Below are positions 36,206 to 44,751 of a stretch of 64,000 nt of DNA, piece after piece. The DNA is from Allobrachymonas chironomi DSM 19884 (GTDB lineage: Bacteria; Pseudomonadota; Gammaproteobacteria; Burkholderiales; Burkholderiaceae_C): assembly GCF_000374625.1 (NCBI RefSeq), contig NZ_KB894765.1, positions 372,001 through 436,000 on the forward strand, in the 5' to 3' direction. Below the pieces are notes generated by a model. That model did not search any database, had not been told where the DNA came from, and saw nothing but the letters and a program-made list of their open reading frames with translations. Every line of letters begins with the position of its first letter. Position 1 is the stretch's first letter. The translations under genes and the position numbers were made by a program.

Positions 36206-36961
36206 ATGAGTTCCGATACCCCGTCCCAGCCATCCCCAGATTCCCCCGATGCCGCCCAGCCCCCGGAAGGCGTGGCGCATCCGCGTACCATCCGCAGCTT
36301 TGTGCGCCGCACCGGCCGCGTCACCACCGGCCAGGCCAAGGCCTATGCCGAGTTCGGTGACCGATTCCTGCTGCCCTACGCCGCCGAACCCCTGGACATG
36401 GAACAGGCCTTCGGCCGCCCGGCCCCGGTCGTGCTGGAAATCGGCTTTGGCATGGGCGAAGCCACGGCGCATATCGCCGGCGTGCTGCCCGACACCAACT
36501 TCCTCTGCTGCGAAGTGCACGAACCCGGCGTGGGCGCCCTGCTCAAGCGCATCGGCGAACAGGGCCTGCAGAATATCCGCATCTGCGCGCACGATGCCGT
36601 GGAAGTGATCGATCACATGCTGCCGCATGGCAGCCTGCATGGCGTGCACGTGTTCTTCCCCGACCCCTGGCACAAGAAGCGCCACAACAAGCGCCGTCTG
36701 ATCCAGCCGGCACTGGTGCGCAAGCTGGCCGAACGCCTGGCTCCCGGTGGCTATATCCACTGCGCCACCGACTGGCAGCCCTATGCCGAACAGATGCTGG
36801 AAGTGCTGGGTGCCGAGATCCTGCTGCGCAACACCAGCCCGCACGCACAGGGCTACGCCGACAAGCCGCACTACCGTCCGCTGACCAAATTCGAAAACCG
36901 CGGCCTGCGCCTGGGCCACGGCGTCTGGGATCTGGTGTTCGAACGCCAGCCACTGGATTGA
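36206..36961 (+). CDS. trmB: tRNA (guanine-46-N7)-methyltransferase
   Basis: Protein of 251 residues that methylates G46 in the variable loop of tRNA using SAM. An N-terminal 40-residue Pro/Ser/Asp-rich lead is followed by the TrmB fold: [23 protein letters not shown] motif [14 protein letters not shown], and the diagnostic [16 protein letters not shown]. The C-terminal [15 protein letters not shown] also matches the family. The gene lies alone between the acidic protein and malonyl-CoA decarboxylase. Confidence 0.95.
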   Translation: MSSDTPSQPSPDSPDAAQPPEGVAHPRTIRSFVRRTGRVTTGQAKAYAEFGDRFLLPYAAEPLDMEQAFGRPAPVVLEIGFGMGEATAHIAGVLPDTNFLCCEVHEPGVGALLKRIGEQGLQNIRICAHDAVEVIDHMLPHGSLHGVHVFFPDPWHKKRHNKRRLIQPALVRKLAERLAPGGYIHCATDWQPYAEQMLEVLGAEILLRNTSPHAQGYADKPHYRPLTKFENRGLRLGHGVWDLVFERQPLD

Positions 36962-37031
36962 GCCTCTCCCGTTGAAGCCGCCCTGACCACCCCCAGCTAC
37001 AAAGATCACCCACAGTACCAGGAGGAAACCC

Positions 37032-38528
37032 ATGCCCGCATCCAGCCCCACCAGCAGCACCTTCAGCCGCCATCTGGCCCGCCTGCTGCCGCAGGCGCTG
37101 TCTAGTGTGGGCATGAGCGGTCTGGTCGATGCGCCGCGCCAGGGCAGCAGCCAGCCGGACCCGCACACCCCCGGCCGCTCCACCCAGGAGCGCATGGATG
37201 CCTACCTGCGCGTGGAGCCGGAGCAGCTCAGTCCCCGCAATCTGCGCAAGCTGCTGGCGGATCTGCAGGCCATTGTCGAACCGCGCATCAGCGAGGCCGA
37301 GGCGATCCGGCAGGCCCAGCCTTTCGTCGACTGGTACCTGGAAGCCGACACCGAAGCCCGCGCCGATGCCTGGCGCCTGATGACCGAGCAGTTTGCGCCG
37401 GATGCCAGCAAGGTACGCCAGGCCAAGGAGCAGTACGATGCCGCCCTCGGCACCGCCGAAGAGGCCCAGGCCGAAATCCGCCTGCGCAAGGCCTTTCACT
37501 CGCCGCGCACGCGCCTGCTGCAGCGCATCAGCGCCACCCGCCACGGCATGCGCTTCCTGCTGGATCTGCGCACCGAACTGATGCGCCAGCTCAAGCGCGA
37601 ACCGGCGCTGCTGCCGCTCGACGCCGAGCTGGAACACCTGTTCACCGGCTGGTTCGACATCGGCTTTCTGCAACTGCAGACCATCAACTGGGATTCGCCC
37701 GCTTCGCTGATCGAAAAACTCATCAAGTACGAAGCCGTGCACGATATCGTCAGCTGGGACGATGCCAAGAACCGGCTGGACCACGACCGCCGCTGCTTTG
37801 CCTTCTTTCACCAGCGCCTGCCCAACGAACCGCTGATCTTCGTCGAAGTGGCCCTGACGCGCGAACTGGCCGACAACATGGTCCCGCTGCTGGACGTCAG
37901 CGCCGGCGATGTCGACCTGGCGCGTGCCAACACCGCCATCTTCTACTCCATCAGCAACACCCAGACCGGCCTGCGCGGCGTCGGTTTTGGCGATTCGCTG
38001 ATCAAGCGCGTGGTCGAGGCATTGCAGACCGAGCTGCCGCAAATCAAGCGCTTTGCCACACTGTCGCCGATTCCGGGTTTCCGCAAGTGGCTGGAGCAGG
38101 CGCAGAACGCCGAAAGCGTGGCCCAGGCGGTGTCGCCAAAGTTGCGTCAGCCACTGGTCGAGGCCAGCGGCCTGTCCGAGGAAGACTGGCTGCGCCAGTG
38201 GCCAACCGGCATCGACAGCACACAGCCGCGCGATGCCAACAACCCGGCCCAGCTGCTGCTGCGTGGTGCCGCCGCACGCTACCTGAGCCGCCTGAATGAA
38301 CGCGGCCAGCCGCTTGATCCGGTGGCACGCTTCCACCTGGGCAACGGTGCCCGGCTCGAGCATGTGCATTGGCTGGCCGACCCCTCGGCCAAGGGGCAAA
38401 AGCAGTCCTATGGCCTGATGGTCAACTACCTGTACGACCTGGGCCGGCTGGACCGCCACCGCGCCATGCTGGCCGAAGGCAAGACCGCCCTCTCGCGCGA
38501 AGTGATGCGGCTGGCCCAGCTCGGCTGA
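37032..38528 (+). CDS. Malonyl-CoA decarboxylase
   Basis: Protein of 498 residues that converts malonyl-CoA to acetyl-CoA and CO2. An N-terminal helical domain (about 55-180) precedes a GNAT-like catalytic domain. Family landmarks are EAVHDIVSWDDAKNRLDHDRRCFAFFH, PLIFVEVALTRELADNM, FYSISNTQTGLRGVGFGDSLIKRVV and FATLSPIPGFRKWL, which include the catalytic Ser and His region. The C-terminus ends MRLAQLG, with no peroxisomal tag. A perfect AGGAGG site precedes the ATG. No malonate transporter or malonyl-CoA synthetase gene is beside it. Confidence 0.93.
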   Translation: MPASSPTSSTFSRHLARLLPQALSSVGMSGLVDAPRQGSSQPDPHTPGRSTQERMDAYLRVEPEQLSPRNLRKLLADLQAIVEPRISEAEAIRQAQPFVDWYLEADTEARADAWRLMTEQFAPDASKVRQAKEQYDAALGTAEEAQAEIRLRKAFHSPRTRLLQRISATRHGMRFLLDLRTELMRQLKREPALLPLDAELEHLFTGWFDIGFLQLQTINWDSPASLIEKLIKYEAVHDIVSWDDAKNRLDHDRRCFAFFHQRLPNEPLIFVEVALTRELADNMVPLLDVSAGDVDLARANTAIFYSISNTQTGLRGVGFGDSLIKRVVEALQTELPQIKRFATLSPIPGFRKWLEQAQNAESVAQAVSPKLRQPLVEASGLSEEDWLRQWPTGIDSTQPRDANNPAQLLLRGAAARYLSRLNERGQPLDPVARFHLGNGARLEHVHWLADPSAKGQKQSYGLMVNYLYDLGRLDRHRAMLAEGKTALSREVMRLAQLG

Positions 38529-38570
38529 AGCCACTCGGGCAAACCCTAGGCATCGTGCACTGACAAACTG

Positions 38571-38598
38571 TTGTTACAGCTGGTTGCCATGGTATTCT
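38571..38598 (+). promoter_or_regulatory. Candidate sigma-70 promoter for adk
   Basis: TTGTTA and TATTCT separated by 16 bases, about 120 bases upstream of the adk ATG. The leader also contains a 7-bp hairpin (CCCGGAA / TTCCGGG, 38672-38690). Confidence 0.5.
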
Positions 38599-38660
38599 TG
38601 GGTGTTCCCTTGCGCCAGTTGGCGCGGGAGGAAGACAGGTCGCCTGCGGGCCGCCCATGA

Positions 38661-39374
<714 letters not shown>

Positions 39375-39394
39375 TTCCCCCTCCCTCATCCTGC

Positions 39395-39420
39395 AAGGGG
39401 CTGGCAACAGCCCCTTTTTT
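39395..39420 (+). terminator. Rho-independent terminator after adk
   Basis: Nine-base stem AAGGGGCTG / CAGCCCCTT with a GCAA tetraloop and a run of six T, 20 bases after the adk stop. Confidence 0.92.
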
Positions 39421-39521
39421 GCGCAAGGGCTTTCATGAGCACACCGCCCGTTCCTGCCAGCTGGCACGCCCCCAGCCAGGCCTTGTGGCAGGTGCAGCAC
39501 CTCAACCAGTGCGGCCCGGCC

Positions 39522-40508
39522 CTAACCTGCCTGCAGCAACAACTGCAGCAACAGCGCGATACGCGCCTTCACCGGCGACAAGGGCTGCCCCTCCTGCAAC
39601 GCCAGCGGAATCGCGCTGCTGCCGCCAGGCACCACCTGACCAGCCAGACATCGGCTGCTGCGCCAGACCGGCACCCCTTGCTGCTGCGCCAGCACTGCGG
39701 CCTGCTCCAGCTGGTGGTGCACGGTGGCATTGCCGGTACCGGCCAGTACCAGCCCGTCCACGCCCGCTTGCACCAGCGCCTGCAATGCACGTGCGCTGCT
39801 GCCGGCATGGCTGGACAACAGTTCCACCCAGGGCCAGTCATCTGCCGGGGTATCCTGCACCCGGCGCCACAACTCGCTGTCCGTTCTTGGCCACGGCGGC
39901 GCAGCGCGCAGCCAGCGCACCTCGCCCTCTTCCAGCCAGGCCAGCAGGCCGGCATCACCGGCTGAAAACGCATCCAGCCGATAAGGATAAATCTTGCTGA
40001 TGTCGCGGGCTGCAAACACCTTGCCTGCCACCACCGCCAGCACGCCACAGGCCGCCGGATCAGAGGCCAGTGTCAGGGCATCGGCCAGATTCTGCGGCCC
40101 ATCACTCAGACGGGCCGTCGCCGGACGCATCGCTGCCGTCAGCACCACCGCCTTGCCCTGCGCCTGCCAGCCGCCCGGGGCCGCAGCCAGTACGCGCTGC
40201 AGGAAGTAGGCGGTTTCTTCCAGTGTGTCGGTGCCGTGCGTGATCACCACGGCACGCACATCCCCACGCGCGAGAGCATCGGCACAGGCCTGCGCCAGCT
40301 GTTGCCAGACCGCCATGTCCATGTCCTTGCTGTCGATTTGCACCAGCTGTTGCGCCTCCAGCACCTGGCGGCCATCACCCAGTACGCTGGCAGCTGCCAG
40401 CAGGGCTTCCACCGGGCGCTGTGCGGCCTGATAGCCAACCGCATCTGCCGCGCTGGCGGCTTCGCCGGCTATCGTGCCCCCTGTGGCCAAAACAACAATT
40501 TTTCCCAT
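39522..40508 (-). CDS. L-asparaginase (type I/II family)
   Basis: Protein of 328 residues that hydrolyses asparagine to aspartate and ammonia. The first catalytic Thr lies in VLATGGTIAG near the N-terminus and the second in VVITHGTDTLEETAYFL. QIDSKDMDMAVWQQL and LDAFSAGDAGLL match the substrate pocket region. No signal peptide, so the enzyme is probably cytoplasmic. It is divergent from lexA with 105 bases between, where the lexA promoter and LexA box lie. Confidence 0.93.
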   Translation of the reverse strand: MGKIVVLATGGTIAGEAASAADAVGYQAAQRPVEALLAAASVLGDGRQVLEAQQLVQIDSKDMDMAVWQQLAQACADALARGDVRAVVITHGTDTLEETAYFLQRVLAAAPGGWQAQGKAVVLTAAMRPATARLSDGPQNLADALTLASDPAACGVLAVVAGKVFAARDISKIYPYRLDAFSAGDAGLLAWLEEGEVRWLRAAPPWPRTDSELWRRVQDTPADDWPWVELLSSHAGSSARALQALVQAGVDGLVLAGTGNATVHHQLEQAAVLAQQQGVPVWRSSRCLAGQVVPGGSSAIPLALQEGQPLSPVKARIALLLQLLLQAG

Positions 40509-40523
40509 TTGGGCGATTTCCTC

Positions 40524-40552
40524 TTGCCAAAGACAAAAAGCTGGTTAAAAAT
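40524..40552 (+). promoter_or_regulatory. Candidate lexA promoter
   Basis: TTGCCA (40524-40529) and an A/T-rich -10 (TTAAAAAT, around 40545-40552) lie just upstream of the LexA box, which would cover the transcription start. Confidence 0.5.
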
Positions 40553-40557
40553 ACAGG

Positions 40558-40577
40558 TACTGTATGTGCAAACAGCA
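40558..40577. promoter_or_regulatory. LexA box (SOS operator)
   Basis: Contains CTGT-N8-ACAG (40560-40575), an exact match to the proteobacterial LexA consensus spacing, flanked by TA and CA. It is 37 bases before the lexA ATG, as expected for autorepression. Confidence 0.88.
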
Positions 40578-40613
40578 TGTATGCATCCCCAAATCCAACC
40601 AGCAGTGTAGACC

Positions 40614-41264
40614 ATGAAACCCGCCATCAAACTCACCGCTCGCCAGCAACAGATCCTGGACCTGATCCAGCAGGCCATTGCCAATACCGGCGCACCCCCC
40701 ACGCGTGCCGAAATCGCCGCCGAACTGGGCTTCAAGTCGGCCAACGCCGCCGAAGAACACCTGCAGGCGCTGGCACGCAAGGGGGCCATCGAACTGGTCA
40801 GTGGCACGTCGCGCGGCATCCGCCTGCGCCACCCGGAGGGTGACGCCCAATCCGGCATACTCGAGGCCCTGTCACAACTGGCCCTGCCGCTGATTGGCCG
40901 CGTCGCGGCCGGTTCGCCGGTCCTGGCGCAGGAGCATGTCGATACCGTCTACCACGTGGCCCCCACGCTGTTTGCCCACAAGCCCGACTACCTGCTGCAG
41001 GTACGTGGCATGTCCATGCGCGATGTCGGCATTCTTGATGGCGACCTGCTTGCCGTGCAGGCCACGCAAAACGTGCGCAACGGCCAGATCGTGGTCGCCC
41101 GCGTGGGAGATGAAGTCACCGTCAAGCGCTACGAACGCCGTCCGGACCACATCGCCCTGCACGCCGAAAATCCGGACTACCCCACCATTGTGGTGCAGCC
41201 CGGCGAACCCTTCGCCATCGAAGGTCTGGCCGTCGGCCTGATCCGCAACAGCGTGCTCATGTAA
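40614..41264 (+). CDS. lexA: SOS repressor LexA
   Basis: Protein of 216 residues. The N-terminal winged helix (1-70, [14 protein letters not shown] ... [20 protein letters not shown]) binds the SOS box. The C-terminal S24 protease domain holds the self-cleavage bond Ala99-Gly100 (VAAGSPV) and the catalytic pair Ser134 (RGMSMRD) and Lys171 (VTVKRY). RecA filaments trigger cleavage after DNA damage. The LexA box upstream shows autoregulation. Confidence 0.97.
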   Translation: MKPAIKLTARQQQILDLIQQAIANTGAPPTRAEIAAELGFKSANAAEEHLQALARKGAIELVSGTSRGIRLRHPEGDAQSGILEALSQLALPLIGRVAAGSPVLAQEHVDTVYHVAPTLFAHKPDYLLQVRGMSMRDVGILDGDLLAVQATQNVRNGQIVVARVGDEVTVKRYERRPDHIALHAENPDYPTIVVQPGEPFAIEGLAVGLIRNSVLM

Positions 41265-41399
41265 GCACCATTCCCCATCAGGCTGCCACAAGGTGGCGGG
41301 CGTTGTACATGCTGCCTTGCAGGTGGCAGGGACAACCCTTGCGGTCAGCCAGCATTCCAATCCTGCCTATGTGTCAACACCGCCCATAGGAGCAACACC

Positions 41400-41837
41400 A
41401 TGAATGCCGCAACCACCTTCCAGACCATCCGCAACTGGTTCACCGGCCAGCAGGCCGATCCCGTCCAGCGCCCCATGGCCATCCTGCGCGATGCAAGCCA
41501 GGCCTACAAGTCCGATGCCGACATCGCGGCCACCCATCCACCGCAGCCGGCAGCGCGCCCCTGCAGTGCCGCCGCCCGCCTCGCGCTGCGCCAGGCCAGA
41601 CAAGCCCAGCTGCCCTTGTCCCCAATGCCCTTGCAGCTGGTCCCAGCCCCTCTGCAACACGCCCCCGCACGCCTGTATGCGGCAGCAGGCACACCTGCAC
41701 TGCAAACCGGCGCCCGTCCGCATCCGCTGCCTGCCGCCACGCCGGATCGTCTCTACCTGAGCGGCAAACTGGCGGACGTCTGCCAGCAACTGGAGCAGCT
41801 CGTCGCCCAGGAAGAGCATTTCCTGCGTCTGGGCTAA
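41400..41837 (+). CDS. Orphan protein downstream of lexA, function unknown
   Basis: Predicted protein of 145 residues with AGGAG eight bases before its ATG. The N-terminal 40 residues look ordered and helical (TFQTIRNWFTGQQADPVQRP). The middle (45-115) is low-complexity, rich in Ala, Pro, Gln and Leu. The C-terminal 25 residues (LSGKLADVCQQLEQLVAQEE) form a likely amphipathic helix. No family recognised. In many proteobacteria the gene after lexA is a cell-division inhibitor (sulA) or imuA, but this sequence does not resemble either, and no LexA box precedes it. Confidence 0.6.
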   Translation: MNAATTFQTIRNWFTGQQADPVQRPMAILRDASQAYKSDADIAATHPPQPAARPCSAAARLALRQARQAQLPLSPMPLQLVPAPLQHAPARLYAAAGTPALQTGARPHPLPAATPDRLYLSGKLADVCQQLEQLVAQEEHFLRLG

Positions 41838-41987
41838 GCCGCCTGTTGTGCACCTCCCGGCCCGGGGCATCTTCTGCACGGAGCGCACCGCACCGGCAGA
41901 TGTGTCAAATTGCAAGCTTTCTGCAGTGAATGCAAATTTGCCCTCTGCCATCGCGGTTTTTACTTCAGCTTTAGGCACAATGTGCGC

Positions 41988-43013
41988 ATGAACATTGTGA
42001 TTCTGGACGACTATCAGGATGCCGTGCGCAAGCTGCCCTGCGCCAGCAAGCTGGATGCCTTTAACGCCAAGGTGTACACCAACACCGTCAAGGGCATCGG
42101 CCAGCTGTCCGTACGCCTGAAGGATGCCGACATCATCGTCCTGATCCGCGAGCGCACGGCACTCAACCGCGCCCTGCTGGAAAAGCTGCCGCGCCTCAAG
42201 CTGATCGTGCAAACCGGCCGCGTAGGCGACCATATCGATCTCAATGCCTGTACCGATTTCGGCATTGCCGTGGCAGCCGGTACCGGCTCCCCCTATGCCG
42301 CTGCCGAACTGACCTGGGGCCTGATCATGGCCGCCAGCCGACGCATTCCGCACTACATGGCCAACCTGCGCCATGGCGTCTGGCAACAATCCGGCCTCAA
42401 GGCCTTGTCCATGCCACCCAATTTCGGCATTGGCACCGTGCTCCGTGGCAAGACGCTCGGCCTGTGGGGCTTTGGCCAGATCGGCAAGCTGGTAGCCGGC
42501 TACGGCAAGGCCTTCGGCATGCAGGTGCTGGTGGGCGGCAGTGATCGCGCCCGCAATGAAGCCACGCAACTGGGTTATACGCCGGCACTCAGCCAAGAGC
42601 AGCTGTTCAGCGACAGCGACTACCTCAGCCTGCATCTGCGCCTCACGCCCGAGACCCGCGGCACTGTGCGGCTGGAAGACCTGCTCCGCATGAAGCCCAC
42701 GGCCACCCTGATCAACACGGCACGTGCCGAACTGCTGCAGCCCGATGCGCTGATCACCGCCCTCAATCGCGGTCGTCCCGGCATGGCCGCCATCGATGTG
42801 TTCGAAAACGAACCGGTGCTGCAGGGCCAGGCCCTGCTGCGACTGGAAAACTGCCTGTGCACGCCGCATATCGGCTATGTCGAACAGGAAAGCTACGAGC
42901 TGTATTTCAGCCAGGCGTTTGACAGCATCCTGGCCTGGCTGGACGGCAAGCCCATCAACCTGGTCAATCCGCAGGCACTGGAAATCCGCGACCGCCTACT
43001 GACCAACCGCTGA
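41988..43013 (+). CDS. D-isomer specific 2-hydroxyacid dehydrogenase
   Basis: Protein of 341 residues, NAD(P)-dependent. The cofactor motif is LWGFGQIGKLVAGYGKAFGM, with the usual Gly-x-Gly-x2-Gly. Catalytic residues are the Arg in INTARAELL, the Glu in FENEPVLQ and the His in CTPHIGYVEQ. The start at MNIVILDDYQDAVRKL opens the family sequence; the longer frame from 41910 has no support. D-2-hydroxyacid dehydrogenases of this branch are often labelled phosphoglycerate dehydrogenase-like, but the real substrate is unclear. Confidence 0.9.
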   Translation: MNIVILDDYQDAVRKLPCASKLDAFNAKVYTNTVKGIGQLSVRLKDADIIVLIRERTALNRALLEKLPRLKLIVQTGRVGDHIDLNACTDFGIAVAAGTGSPYAAAELTWGLIMAASRRIPHYMANLRHGVWQQSGLKALSMPPNFGIGTVLRGKTLGLWGFGQIGKLVAGYGKAFGMQVLVGGSDRARNEATQLGYTPALSQEQLFSDSDYLSLHLRLTPETRGTVRLEDLLRMKPTATLINTARAELLQPDALITALNRGRPGMAAIDVFENEPVLQGQALLRLENCLCTPHIGYVEQESYELYFSQAFDSILAWLDGKPINLVNPQALEIRDRLLTNR

Positions 43014-43040
43014 CCACCTGGCTGCCAGCTCTTTCTTGCA

Positions 43041-43086
43041 GGAGGACGACCTCCCCCATTCCGGGCACATGTTGCGGGACGACCCG
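43041..43086 (+). promoter_or_regulatory. Guanidine-II (mini-ykkC) riboswitch
   Basis: Two small hairpins each capped by an ACGA tetraloop, the defining feature of the guanidine-II riboswitch (loop consensus ACGR). Hairpin 1 (43041-43054) pairs GGAGG with CCTCC; hairpin 2 (43075-43086) pairs CGGG with CCCG. A 20-base linker joins them. The ribosome-binding site of the exporter gene follows within 20 bases. In this class, guanidine makes the two loops kiss and frees the ribosome-binding site, switching translation on. Confidence 0.85.
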
Positions 43087-43112
43087 ACCACTACCTGGAA
43101 AGGCGTCTCCTC

Positions 43113-43430
43113 ATGGCATGGATTGCCCTCTTGTTCGCCGGTCTGCTCGAAATCGTCTGGGCCACCGGCATGAAGCTGTCTGACGGCTTTACCCGTCTGA
43201 TCCCCTCCCTGGTCACACTGGTCACGATGGCGCTGAGTTTCTGGCTGCTCAGTGTCGCCATGCGCACCCTGCCACTGGGCACCGCCTACACCATCTGGAC
43301 CGGCATCGGTGCCGTGGGTTCGTTTCTGGTCGGCATCCTGGTACTGGGCGAGCCGGTCAACGCCATGCGCCTGCTGGCCGCGGTGCTGATCGTCTCCGGC
43401 ATGGTGCTGATGAAACTGTCAGCCTCGTAA
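43113..43430 (+). CDS. gdx: Guanidinium exporter Gdx (SugE), SMR family
   Basis: Protein of 105 residues with four transmembrane helices. It is a small-multidrug-resistance family antiporter of the Gdx/SugE branch: Glu13 in LFAGLLEIVWATGMKLSDGF is the proton/substrate residue, and AYTIWTGIGAVGSFLVGI is the branch signature. It exports guanidinium ion in exchange for protons. The guanidine-II riboswitch immediately upstream fits this exactly. Confidence 0.94.
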   Translation: MAWIALLFAGLLEIVWATGMKLSDGFTRLIPSLVTLVTMALSFWLLSVAMRTLPLGTAYTIWTGIGAVGSFLVGILVLGEPVNAMRLLAAVLIVSGMVLMKLSAS

Positions 43431-43484
43431 CACACCAGCGGACAATCAATGCCCCCTGTTACGGTTCAGGGTGGCATCCTGGTC

Positions 43485-43490
43485 TACAAT
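43485..43490 (+). promoter_or_regulatory. -10 element of the SRP RNA promoter
   Basis: TACAAT lies four bases before the first base of the folded SRP RNA, so the start would be near 43496. The -35 region (GGTTCA or similar) is weak. Confidence 0.5.
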
Positions 43491-43493
43491 GGC

Positions 43494-43595
43494 GGGTGAC
43501 GGGCCTTCCCGCATGGTGAAGCGGCCAACCGGGTCAGGTGGGGAACCAAGCAGCCCTAACTGCGTAGCCAGTGCCGGGGTCAAGGCTCGTCACCC
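43494..43595 (+). ncRNA. ffs: 4.5S signal recognition particle RNA
   Basis: 102-base hairpin RNA. The ends pair perfectly (GGGTGACG with CGTCACCC). The conserved core is GTCAGGTGGGGAACC followed by AAGCAGCC, with the GGAA tetraloop and the asymmetric internal loop that bind Ffh. The opposite strand of the stem reads CCAGTGCCGGGGTCAAGG, also typical. It works with Ffh to target membrane proteins. Confidence 0.93.
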
Positions 43596-43655
43596 TCATT
43601 ACCGCCTTTGGATAATCCATGGGCAAGCCATTTATATGCCAGCCTGGCATGTACC

Positions 43656-43690
43656 AGCCCCTGCGTATTTCCACGTCAGGGGCTTTTTGT
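43656..43690 (+). terminator. Rho-independent terminator after the SRP RNA
   Basis: Stem AGCCCCTG / CAGGGGCT with an inner CGT/ACG extension, followed by five T. It lies 60 bases after the mature RNA end, so the primary transcript needs 3' trimming. Confidence 0.88.
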
Positions 43691-43761
43691 TGGATGCACC
43701 ACAGCGTGCCCAGCTCTCGGCCAGATCACTGACAGGGCAGGTTTGTCCCGGATCCGCACCC

Positions 43762-44622
43762 TCACTCGGCAGCCACAATCCGCCGTGCCACGCGCACCAG
43801 CGTCGGGCTGATCCACTGTTCCAGCCGCGTGGGCAGCTGCAGTGGCTTGAGCAGCATGCGCACCGCCAGATCGGCCGGCAGCTGACGGCTCACAGTCTGG
43901 TAGATCCGCTGGCTGATCTCGCCGAAACTCTGCGCGCCGTTGGCAAACAGGGGGCCCTTGTTCGCCCAGACATGGCGCAGCGCCACGTCCGAATCGCTTT
44001 CACGCAGCTCCAGCAGGCGCTGGTAGAGCACGCGCGCCACGCGCACGCGCGACACCGGCTGCTGCGCCGAGAGCTGACGGAAATAGGCGAGAAAGTGCTT
44101 GTAGTGGCTGACCTCGTCAGCGCGTACCTGGCTCAGCAAGCCGGTCAGCACCGGCTCCCTGCTGAGTTCGCGCAGCGTGTGATAGTAGGTGGTAGTGCCC
44201 ATTTCCACCACGCAGCGTGCCGCCATTTCGAGTGACGGCTCCGGGTCCAGCTCTTCTACCGTGCACATCGGGCCATATTCGGCCATGAAGCCTTCAAACG
44301 CCTGCTGCCAAGGGAACTGCGGCCAGGCGGCCTGCACATAGGAGGCAAAGGCACGGCCATGCTGCAGCTCCTCCTGCTCCCAGTGCGCCGCCAGCCATTG
44401 CGCCACATCAGGCCAGCGCGCATAGTGGCCGATCAGGTTGCGCGTGTACAAGTCCGAGCCGGATTCGATGAACGAGGCGCTGGTCAGCAGGTAGAACAGC
44501 AATTCATCATCGGCGATACGAGCATGGTCGATGGCATTCCAGTCGATCTCTTCAACGCGCCAGCGCATGGCGGCGGCAGGGCCCTGCGTGGCAGCAGGAG
44601 CGGGGGAAACAAGGCTATCCAT
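43762..44622 (-). CDS. Ferritin-like di-iron protein
   Basis: Protein of about 286 residues. A four-helix di-iron site is visible: FIESGSDLY, EQEELQHGRAF (ExxH), CVVEMGTTTYYHTL and RADEVSHYKHF (second ExxH). This is the arrangement of ferritin-like and ribonucleotide-reductase-like oxidases. Its substrate is unknown; relatives include fatty-acid desaturases and tRNA hydroxylases. The ATG at 44622 lacks a strong binding site; 44568 (MRWRVEEIDW) is an alternative start. Confidence 0.85.
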   Translation of the reverse strand: MDSLVSPAPAATQGPAAAMRWRVEEIDWNAIDHARIADDELLFYLLTSASFIESGSDLYTRNLIGHYARWPDVAQWLAAHWEQEELQHGRAFASYVQAAWPQFPWQQAFEGFMAEYGPMCTVEELDPEPSLEMAARCVVEMGTTTYYHTLRELSREPVLTGLLSQVRADEVSHYKHFLAYFRQLSAQQPVSRVRVARVLYQRLLELRESDSDVALRHVWANKGPLFANGAQSFGEISQRIYQTVSRQLPADLAVRMLLKPLQLPTRLEQWISPTLVRVARRIVAAE

Positions 44623-44751
44623 GGTGGTCAAGGTACTGCAAGGTGCAAGGCGATCATCCAGCATAGCGCAGCCTGCCGGTCAGGCACGCGCCAATTCGGT
44701 GACAAATCATGACAGGCGATCCGCCCGCAGGCCCGCGGCCGGCAACCGGCC

